From positions 1 to 13,319 of the forward strand of contig SDVU01000445.1 in the NCBI GenBank assembly GCA_016256075.1: DNA of 13,319 nucleotides. The letters are read 5' to 3'. This DNA comes from Dictyocoela muelleri (lineage: Eukaryota; Microsporidia). The position numbers and the translations under genes are program-made. Below the pieces are notes generated by a model. It saw only the letters and a program-made list of their open reading frames with translations. It did no database searches and was not told the DNA's origin. Each line of letters begins with the position of its first letter. Within the stretch, counting starts at the first letter, position 1. Shown here piece after piece: positions 8,068 through 13,319 of this stretch.

Positions 8068-8155
8068 TTTTGCATTTTTATTACATTTTTTTGCATTATT
8101 TTTAGCATTTATCCTAAAATTTCGCATTGTTTATAGTAAAAGTTGCATTTTTCTG
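8068..8155. repeat. hAT 1 right subterminal TGCATTT-type motifs
   Basis: Five or more GCATTT/GCATT motifs in one orientation occur in about 90 bp before the right boundary of hAT element 1. They mirror the array at its left end. Confidence 0.6.
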
Positions 8156-8171
8156 TCCCCCTAGTTATAAG

Positions 8172-8235
8172 TTAAAATAATAAAAACTCTCCGTTTGGGG
8201 GCAGGTCGCGCACTGCGCGCGCTGTTCGCGCGACA
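8172..8235. repeat. P element, right arm (outer part) with terminal hairpin
   Basis: AATAATAAAAACTCTC and GGCAGGTCGCGCAC match the inverted left arm at 3591-3640. The tip folds as GTCGCGC pairing GCGCGAC around a GC-rich loop. Confidence 0.75.
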
Positions 8236-8604
8236 TAATATGATTGGTATTAATTATATTAAAGATGCAATAAAAAGAAAAAAATAATAATTACTAACCA
8301 AAAAATTTTAATGATATCTCTAATAATTTAAATTATGATAATAATAATGATTTATTTTTAGAGTTTTATTCTGGATTTGAAAACACTGTTAGGTTTATGT
8401 TTTTTAGCAATTACAAAAAAAATTCATTTTTAAAGTTTCTGAAATTCTTATTATATATAAAACTTTTAGAATTACACTGTCTAATTTTTACCAAAGTAGT
8501 TATTCATACAGTATTTATGGAGACACTGCCTATAATATATATTTTAATGTCTGTAAAATCTGAAAATAAACATATTATAATATTACAAAATTACCAAATT
8601 GACA

Positions 8605-8612
8605 CAAATTTC
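8605..8612. repeat. Target site duplication (left), CAAATTTC
   Basis: Matches TAAATTTC at 9036-9043 in seven of eight bases, flanking the MITE inserted in the MULE gene. Confidence 0.7.
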
Positions 8613-9035
8613 GGTTCATGCCAGTTTCATGTTGTTTTTGAATTTTCATGTTGTTTTTGAAAAAATTGGAAACGATGCCAAAAGCATAAAACAGATATAA
8701 GATTCGGTAATGAAAATAAACTTTCATATTAATGATAAAGAAATTACTGATATTTAGGATTATATACTTTGTAATAATAATGAAATTCGCGAATATGAGA
8801 TTCAATATATTTTTTAAAAAAACAAATTTCAGATAATCAAAGGAAAATTCTTGCTCAAAAAATACTGATCATTTGAAAAAATAATAAATAAATTTAACAG
8901 TTGGGGATCAATTAAAATGCTCCACGTATGACAAAAAATTTCAGAGAATTTTTGCTTTATTCTTATTTTGTGTTATTTTTTATTTTTTAAAAAACAACAT
9001 GAAAATTCAAAAACAAAACAAAACTGGCATGAATC
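8613..9035. mobile_element. MITE of 423 bp inserted in the MULE transposase
   Basis: The left end GGTTCATGCCAGTTTCATG and the complement of the right end (GATTCATGCCAGTTTTG) continue as an inverted repeat of about 55 bp, including TTTTTGAATTTTCATGTTG. An 8-bp duplication with one mismatch flanks it. MULE homology resumes exactly beyond it. The G-start and 8-bp duplication would suit Merlin or hAT; I cannot decide. The interior is noncoding. Confidence 0.8.
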
Positions 9036-9043
9036 TAAATTTC
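9036..9043. repeat. Target site duplication (right), TAAATTTC
   Basis: Partner of 8605-8612 with one mismatch. Confidence 0.7.
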
Positions 9044-9690
9044 TGCAGATATTATTATTAACGATTTCGAAAAATCTCTAAACAATGTAGCAAAAAAAAT
9101 ATTCCCAAATTCATTTTTTACAATTATACTATTTCCATTCTACTCAATCCATAATACGGTGATTAAAAAATGAAGGATTATTAATAAATATAAAAAAACA
9201 GAATTCTTAATTATCAATAAAAAAACTTCGGCTTCGGCATTTTTGCATAATTATAATATTTTTACGTCTTTTATAATACAAAAAAATCAAATTTTATAAA
9301 ACAATAATGTAAAAAATGATTTTTTTAACATATCTTGAGAATACATTTTTAGGGAAAATTGAAATGTAAAATACACGAACCATATTCTCAGCATTCAAGA
9401 ATAGTCAATTTATAATATAATTTTAAATCTGGTGCCAAGAACAACCAACGGTGCCGAAGCATGGTATCGAAGTATTAATAAAAAAAATTAAAAATCCGAA
9501 CATAGACTTACTTATTCCAAATTTATTAGAATGTGGATATTTAACGCAAATTGAAAAAAAACAAAACCTAAAATCAAATATTACAAGGTCAAAAAAATAT
9601 TGAAAATGAAATAAGAATATTTTATTTAGCAAAAGATTTTATACATTTCGAAAATTTTATTTTATTAAAAGTAATTTGAAAAATTAAAAT

Positions 9691-10068
9691 TTAAAGGCAA
9701 TAAAAGCTTTAAATTTTTTTTATTTTTAAAATTTATTTATTTACTTCTTGGACGAAAGTACGGATTTTCGTCCTGAACGAACATCCGTTTTTTTTGTCCA
9801 TGGGCGGCAAACGGATACTGCTAAGGTGTTCTTATACAAGATTTTACTTTTTAACAATAAGTCTGACGAATATAAATATTTTAATTTTAATTTTATGAAT
9901 TCTTAAATCTATAATGTTTTATTGAGATCAAACACCATACTTTTGTCCAAATAATTGCATGGCTTTTTTTGCTTTAATAAATATACAATTAAACATAAAA
10001 TTACAGTTTAATAATTTTAATTAATATAATTAAGTTATTAATAATTTTTTAATGAGTTCTTTTTGTTG
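9691..10068. other. Noncoding AT-rich interval with dispersed repeat copy
   Basis: Apart from the mosaic repeat at 9747-9890, I see only AT-rich sequence without open frames, RNA genes or further inverted repeats. Confidence 0.6.
9747..9890. repeat. Mosaic dispersed repeat, copy 2
   Basis: Block 9747-9820 (GAACGAACATCCG, then a T-run and CCATGGGCG) is an inverted copy of 3181-3257. Block 9821-9890 (CTAAGGTGTTCTTATAC) is a direct copy of 3101-3170. The junction at 9820/9821 has no counterpart in copy 1, where the second block follows the first. Confidence 0.75.
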
Positions 10069-10280
10069 CATCACAAAATGACCCCCTGCAGAATATGATC
10101 CCTTTAAATTAAATATAAAAATTTAAAAAATTAATTTTTGATAATAAATTTTTATTAATAGCCTCGCATCACAAAATGACCCCTTTAATTTGATATAAAA
10201 AAATCAATTTTTGATAATGAATTTTATTAATAAAATCACCAGAAAAAAAATCATCACAAAACGACCCCCCTAAAAAAATT
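10069..10280. repeat. Element R left arm
   Basis: Uninterrupted arm; it shows CAGAAAAAAAATCATCACAAAA, i.e. a single ATCATCAC, at the position where the right arm holds the hAT between two copies of GTGATGAT/C. It is thus an internal empty-site control. Confidence 0.8.
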
Positions 10281-10699
10281 ATTAATAATTTAATTATTGA
10301 ATTAAAACTATTAAAACTATAATTTAATTATTAATTGTTTATTTAATAAAGCAAAAAAGGCACTCATAGGTTTAGACAAAAGTATGTCATTGAACCTTAA
10401 TAAAACGATAGTTGTTTAAAGTATTCAAAAATTTAAATTTAAATACTTGATTAAACAGACTCATAGGTAAAATAGAAATCTAGATACGAAAATCTTAGGT
10501 GTATTTATTAAACACTATAAGACAGTGGATCAAATAGATGATAAAAAAATTTATCTACCTGATTTGAAATTGTCTATATTGTTGCAATGTGAATATTATT
10601 TTTTTAAAATAAATATATTTTATTAAAAATTTTAATTTAAAATTTAATAACAATTATGTCTAAAATACAATTTTGTTAAATTATATTTATTTAAAATAA
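10281..10699. other. Inner loop of element R, noncoding
   Basis: AT-rich sequence between the arms of R. It contains an imperfect hairpin at about 10409-10457 (TGTTTAAAGTATT pairing AATACTTGATTAAACA). Short open runs (for example KKALIGLDKSMSLNLNKTIV near 10350) are too short to assign. Confidence 0.5.
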
Positions 10700-10718
10700 T
10701 TTTTAGGGGGGTCATTTT

Positions 10719-10726
10719 GTGATGAT
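10719..10726. repeat. Target site duplication (left), GTGATGAT
   Basis: Precedes hAT 2; partner GTGATGAC at 11617-11624. Confidence 0.8.
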
Positions 10727-10735
10727 TAGGGCAGT

Positions 10736-10818
10736 TAAATGCAAGAAGTTGCAAGAATTTGCAAGAATTTGCAATAATTTGCAAAAAAAAGATATAAATG
10801 CATTTTTTTTTGCATTTA
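10736..10818. repeat. hAT 2 left subterminal TGCA motif array
   Basis: Seven or so TGCAA/TGCATTT motifs follow the left end (AAATGCAAG, then TTGCAAGAA twice, TTGCAATAA, TTTGCAAAA, AAATGCATTT). Likely former transposase-binding sites. Confidence 0.65.
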
Positions 10819-10932
10819 TAATTTATTAACTTTAAATAGAGAAGCTTAATTGTTTGCAAAAATCAATGGTTCTTAAATAGTAAATTTGTACAAACACTCA
10901 TTTTCCGAACATCCAACTGTGAATTTATAAAA

Positions 10933-11360
10933 ATTTATGTAGTATGTCCGTATAATGCGGAAAAATATACTGTTTACAGCCATAGATAAAAAAAGCATGT
11001 TTTCTTAGTATATAAAATATATATAACCAAATAATTCCGAAAGCAAATTTTTTTATCCGTAGAAAATGACCATATTTTGTATAAATTAGTAAAAGCGTTT
11101 GCTTCAGTCGAAATTCCATTATATAAGCTTAAAAACAAAAAAGCGCAAACTGTTCACTTTCATGGGATACAAACTTGCATCAGAAAGTACTTTCAAAACG
11201 TAATTTCTAAAAAATATGGTGATAGAAACGTCGATAAAGATTAAAGAATATATTAAAAAATGAAAAAAAACATTTATTTGCGTTTATTAAAGCGAAATTA
11301 ATCTGATGAAATACTTTATATTAGCCGGTTTAATACCAAAACCCCTAATAAATTTTTTTC
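10933..11360 (+). pseudogene. hAT transposase relic, CGBP1-like N-terminal part (copy 2)
   Basis: One frame from 10933 reads a decayed zinc-finger-like zone (IYVVCPYNAEKYTVYSHR, stop at 10987, then KKHVF, second stop at 11032). It then stays open 11035-11241 with ENDHILYKLVKAFASVEIPL followed by YKLKNKKAQ and a lysine-rich helix to a TAA at 11242-11244. The VEIPLYKLKN segment corresponds to the 'IPLxKLxNP' block of copy 1. Beyond the stop, KNEKKHLFAFI in another frame (near 11255-11290) fits the start of the catalytic domain. The catalytic and dimerisation parts are absent, so this is a truncated relic. Same family as copy 1 but clearly diverged. Confidence 0.68.
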
Positions 11361-11530
11361 TTGATGTATTATTGCATATATACAACTATCTCCCGACCGT
11401 AGTTTTTTGAAGTTAAAAATGCTAAATTATGATAGATATTTCGATGCGAATATTTTTTTTATTATTTTATATAACTAGAATCAATTAAATTGAATAAAGT
11501 ATTTTTTTTTCTATTTCAACTTCAAAACAT

Positions 11531-11604
11531 AAATGCAAGAAAAAAGTTATAAATGCAATTTTTTAAATATTAAATGCAAATTTTGCGATTATAAATGCAA
11601 AATT
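11531..11604. repeat. hAT 2 right subterminal TGCA motif array
   Basis: Four AAATGCAA motifs in one orientation precede the right end, with ATAAATGCAA recurring. Confidence 0.65.
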
Positions 11605-11616
11605 TTAACTGCCCTA

Positions 11617-11624
11617 GTGATGAC
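11617..11624. repeat. Target site duplication (right), GTGATGAC
   Basis: Partner of 10719-10726 with one mismatch. Confidence 0.8.
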
Positions 11625-11633
11625 TCCATTTCT

Positions 11634-12000
11634 GGGGACTTTATTAATAAAATTCACTATCAAAAATTGATTTTTTTATATCAAATTAAGGAGGTCATTT
11701 TGTGATGCGAGACTATTAATAAAAATTCATTATCAAAAATTAATTTTTTAAATTTTTATATTTAATTTAAATGGGTCATTTTGTGCAGGGAGTCATTTTG
11801 TGATGAAACACTTTTGTATGGATTTTTTTCTGTGGACTTTACTAATAAAATTAATTATCATAAAATGATTTTTTTATATCAAATTAAAAGGGTCATTTTG
11901 TGATGCGAAGCTTTTAATAAAAAGTTTATTATCAAAAATTAATTTTTTAAATTTTTATATTTGATTTAAAGGGGTCATTTTGTGCATCGAGTCGTTTTTT
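11634..12000. repeat. Tandem duplication of the element R right arm
   Basis: Two units of about 198 bp lie head to tail. Unit 1 begins GGGGACTTTATTAATAAAA at 11634, unit 2 begins GTGGACTTTACTAATAAAA near 11832. Both contain ATATCAAATTAA, GGTCATTTTGTGATGCGA and a second GGGTCATTTTGTGCA. Unit 1 overlaps the R arm; unit 2 is outside the element's inferred end. Confidence 0.85.
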
Positions 12001-12238
12001 GGATGCAATAGAATTAATAACATATTTTTTAAAATTTCATAGTCATCATATATTCGATAATTCAAAAGAATATTCCTTTTTGCATCTTTATTATTAAATA
12101 TATAATTTATCGATTTCTGATTTTTTACTTTCTCCGTCTTTCTTCGGATTTAAGAGCATTAATTGCTTAACTGATTTTTTGAATTTTATTTTTAAATTTA
12201 CTATTAAAATAACGTTATCAAGCACCACAGCTGGTTAT
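12001..12238. other. Noncoding AT-rich interval
   Basis: No open frame, inverted repeat or RNA-like structure recognised between the R duplication and the next inverted-repeat element. Confidence 0.5.
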
Positions 12239-12696
12239 GTCTCAAAATCCCCATTTTTCAGAAAAAAACATACCTCCCCATAATGATTAATTTTTTATGT
12301 GTAAATAGACAAAAAGGGTATAAAGTGCACATAATTGATTATTTTATGTTTTGATATAAGAGCACTGGTGTAAATTGTAATGACTATTGTTTGCTAAACT
12401 GAATAGTGAAATATTAAATACATTAAAAGAAATTCAAAATTTTAATGAAATTGAATCAAAAAGATTGATTGCTGGTTGAATTTAGAAAGAATAAAAAAAG
12501 TAGAAAATAAAAAAAATGAAAGACTTTGATATTTTTATGAATCGGGTTTAATTTCCTCAAATAACTGCTCGGGGAGTTACTGGGTGCAATTAAACTGGGT
12601 ATTTAATGATTCGGTTTTATTTTTTAATGGATGTCTTTTTTAAACAAATTAAGCATTTTGAGAAATCGGCATTTTGAGAAATGGGCATTTTGAGAC
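12239..12696. mobile_element. Possible small inverted-repeat element
   Basis: GTCTCAAAATCCCCATTTTTCA at the left (quoted in two parts: GTCTCAAAATCC, CCATTTTTCA) is inverted relative to AATGGGCATTTTGAGAC at 12680-12696. The right end carries three direct copies of GCATTTTGAGA. The interior is AT-rich. It includes a 33-codon open run near 12380-12478 (FAKLNSEILNTLKEIQNF) that I cannot assign. No target duplication seen, so the element call is tentative. Confidence 0.45.
12651..12696. repeat. Three tandem GCATTTTGAGA units
   Basis: AGCATTTTGAGAAATC, GGCATTTTGAGAAATG and GGCATTTTGAGACTC follow one another with a period of 15-16 bp. Confidence 0.9.
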
Positions 12697-12749
12697 TCCA
12701 AGAGTTACAACCGCTTAATGTCATTTCCTCATTATTTATTAAAGAGTGA

Positions 12750-12819
12750 CGTCAGCGAGAATCGAACCACGATATTTAAATTTTACATTCAAGAGTGTTA
12801 ACCACTGAGCCTCTGGATA
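12750..12819 (-). repeat. tRNA-like module (tRNA relic or SINE head), minus strand
   Basis: On the minus strand, GGCTCAGTGGTTAAC fits the A box (D arm) and GGTTCGATTCTCGC fits the B box (T arm), about 30 nt apart as in a tRNA. The T stem and the acceptor stem do not pair, so it is not a functional tRNA. It may be a decayed tRNA or the head of a tRNA-derived SINE. The anticodon cannot be assigned safely. Confidence 0.6.
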
Positions 12820-12848
12820 ATATTTATATTGTATAAATTAAATATCCA

Positions 12849-12915
12849 CGTGCTGATGGCTCAGTTGTAACTAAATCATGAATTATTAGATTTCAAAATG
12901 ATCAAATCCCGAAGC
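12849..12915 (+). repeat. tRNA-like module, plus strand
   Basis: TGGCTCAGTTGTAAC (A box) and GATCAAATCCC (B box) lie 33 nt apart. Stems do not pair. It stands head to head with the minus-strand module at 12750-12819 and is followed at once by a P-type terminal hairpin, as the tRNA-like T arm in element P is. Confidence 0.5.
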
Positions 12916-12934
12916 GTATTTTTTTAATTTTTTT

Positions 12935-12980
12935 GACTGGTCGTGTTGTATGCATAGTTCGCGCGCTATGCACGTGACAT
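12935..12980. repeat. Solo P-type terminal hairpin
   Basis: GACTGGTCGTG … CACGTGACATA resembles the P tip GGCAGGTCGCGC … GCGCGACATA. It contains an inner perfect stem TGCATAG / CTATGCA around TTCGCGCG. No inverted partner was found nearby. Confidence 0.6.
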
Positions 12981-12989
12981 ATTATGTCA

Positions 12990-13245
12990 ATATACATAAT
13001 ATTTAATATAAATTCAATAATGCATGTTATATTTATTTAAATATATGTAAACACATAAATTACATAAAATTTGAAAAAGAAGCTCCAGAGATTTTACGAT
13101 TTTTCGATATTTAGATTTTATCTATTATTGTATAAATATAATTTTTTCCTATTATATTTATAAATTTTAATTTTTATACAACCACATTTTATTATCTTTT
13201 TTTTAAAAAAAAATATTTACCAAAATATATATTTTGAATAATAAA
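12990..13245. other. Noncoding AT-rich interval
   Basis: No features recognised other than an imperfect inverted repeat just upstream of the terminal ORF (CATTTTATTAT near 13185 against ATAATAAAATG at 13238-13248). Confidence 0.5.
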
Positions 13246-13319
13246 ATGTCAAAGGCGGTTGAAATTCCACGCGGTAGGGATTCCATAAAAATTATTTTAA
13301 AAATTTTAACTGAAGAATA
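13246..13319 (+). CDS. Start of an unassigned ORF, cut by the window edge
   Basis: From ATG at 13246 the frame is open to the end and reads MSKAVEIPRGRDSIKIILKI, then LTEE. The local GC content is higher than in the flanks, and the codons are not simple A/T runs, which favours real coding sequence. I do not recognise it. It could be the N-terminus of a host gene or of another transposase. Only 24 full codons are visible. Confidence 0.4.
   Translation, partial: MSKAVEIPRGRDSIKIILKILTEE

Larger units (their letters stand above)
4750..8163 (+). mobile_element. hAT element 1 (long, decayed, with nested insertions)
   Basis: The element sits in the right arm of P. The right boundary is TAGGGGGACAG (as complement), followed by GTTATAAG at 8164-8171. 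The left side has GTTATGTAAG at 4740-4749, a slightly altered copy of the same site. P's other arm shows the unduplicated site. Both ends carry clustered TGCATTT/TTGCA subterminal motifs (4763-4855 and 8068-8155), as expected for binding sites of a hAT transposase. A transposase relic occupies 4950-6262. The remainder has been filled by a MITE (about 6375-6978) and a Merlin-like relic (7080-7830). The left terminal repeat is eroded. Confidence 0.68.
3591..8235. mobile_element. Foldback element P, interrupted by two insertions
   Basis: The left arm (3591 to about 3745) is inverted relative to a right arm now in two pieces: about 4650-4739 and 8172-8235. Shared blocks include the inner ATGAAATTTTTGTTAA and TTCAACTT segments, the AATAATAAAAACTCTC block and the GC-rich tip. 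Each tip forms a terminal hairpin, TGTCGCGC pairing GCGTGAC on the left and GTCGCGC pairing GCGCGAC on the right. TA dinucleotides flank both tips (3589-3590, 8236-8237), which would suit a TA-targeting element, but the exact ends are not proven. Without its insertions P would be only about 0.65 kb and noncoding. Another tip of the same type stands alone at 12935-12980. Confidence 0.65.
8298..9680 (+). pseudogene. MULE (Mutator-like) transposase relic
   Basis: Two stretches separated by a MITE form a decayed MULE transposase. Before the break, an open frame from 8298 reads LEFYSGFENTVRFMFFS, then LIFTKVVIHTVFMETLPIIY and ILMSVKSENKHIIILQN. This is the usual MULE core after the DGTF motif (QlytIHg…PlVYaLmsxKsExtY); the first catalytic aspartate motif itself is not preserved (IKLLEL). 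After the break, IIINDFEKSLNNVAKKIFPN carries the catalytic DFE at 9063-9071. The C-terminal signature LVPRTTNGAEAWYRSIN lies at 9429-9479. A shift at a seven-A run (9481-9487) leads into KNPNIDLLIPNLLECGYL, and another shift into NEIRIFYLAKDFIHF. No product expected. The terminal repeats of the parent element were not identified. Confidence 0.8.
10727..11616 (+). mobile_element. hAT element 2, 890 bp, internally deleted
   Basis: Ends TAGGGCAGTTAAA and TTTAACTGCCCTA form a 13-bp inverted repeat that is perfect apart from one extra T on the right. An 8-bp duplication with one mismatch (GTGATGAT/C) flanks it. Subterminal arrays of AAATGCA/TTTGCAA occur at both ends (10736-10818 and 11531-11604). 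The same motif type and a similar TAGGG terminus occur in hAT element 1. It carries only an N-terminal transposase relic, so it is a deletion derivative. It lies inside the right arm of element R. Confidence 0.85.
10069..11805. mobile_element. Element R: long inverted-repeat element, interrupted by hAT 2
   Basis: Left arm 10069 to about 10280 (starts CATCACAAAATGACCCCCTG) is inverted relative to a right arm at about 10700-10726 plus 11625-11805. Arms are about 210 bp, AT-rich, and contain an internal direct repetition of CATCACAAAATGACC followed by TTTAAATT. The inner loop is noncoding. Without the hAT, R is about 0.84 kb. The superfamily is not recognised and no clean target duplication was seen. 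A fragment of R lies at 2231-2305. Confidence 0.78.

Noticed and set aside
8190-8240. Helitron 3' end suggested by the terminal GC hairpin
   Set aside because: No CTRR terminus follows the hairpin, and the element has inverted arms at both sides, which Helitrons lack.
8575-8805. 76-codon minus-strand ORF
   Set aside because: It spans the boundary between the MULE relic and the inserted MITE and shows no family features.
9423-9632. 69-codon minus-strand ORF
   Set aside because: It is exactly antisense to the conserved MULE C-terminal signature on the plus strand, which is the meaningful reading.
10644-11119. Two minus-strand ORFs
   Set aside because: They lie opposite hAT 2 subterminal repeats and its transposase relic.
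1-13319. CRISPR array or bacterial defence system
   Set aside because: No regularly spaced repeat-spacer series; all tandem repeats are short or degenerate, and all recognised proteins are eukaryotic transposon families.

Overview
The window is a strongly AT-rich stretch of eukaryotic DNA made almost entirely of decayed, nested transposable elements. I see no intact host gene, no rRNA and no convincing functional tRNA. The mix is a Ty3/Gypsy-type integrase, ISXO2-like/Merlin transposases, CGBP1-like hAT transposases and a MULE transposase, with no introns evident and very low GC. It fits a transposon-rich microsporidian genome (Hamiltosporidium-like). An AT-rich invertebrate such as a cnidarian cannot be excluded. 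The organism call is inference.

Layout. 1-997: end of a broken LTR retrotransposon. 1036-1090: a strong hairpin. 1231-1786 (minus): a Merlin transposase relic. 1904-2230: a near-perfect palindromic MITE sitting inside a relic of a repeat, here called R, whose better copy lies at 10.07-11.8 kb. 2441-3022: a non-autonomous hAT element with an exact 8-bp target duplication. 3101-3257: a mosaic repeat that recurs at 9747-9890. 3375-3515: a small unassigned ORF.

3591-8235: a foldback element (here P) with inverted arms, inflated by two insertions. The first is a young Merlin-type MITE at 3929-4503 (about 90-bp inverted ends, exact 8-bp duplication). The second is a long hAT element at about 4750-8163, inserted into P's right arm. 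That hAT carries its own transposase relic (4950-6262) and has taken in an inverted-repeat MITE (about 6375-6978) and a second, different Merlin/ISXO2-like transposase relic (7080-7830).

8298-9680: a MULE transposase relic split by a 423-bp MITE at 8613-9035. 10069-11805: element R, whose right arm is interrupted by a second hAT (10727-11616) with a partial transposase. R's right arm is then tandemly repeated to about 12000. 12239-12696: a probable small inverted-repeat element. 12750-12985: two head-to-head tRNA-like modules followed by another copy of the P-type terminal hairpin. An ORF starts at 13246 and runs off the edge.

Nothing here works together as a pathway. The value lies in the stratigraphy. 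Twice an element interrupts one arm of an inverted repeat while the opposite arm preserves the empty site, so target duplications and relative ages can be read directly.
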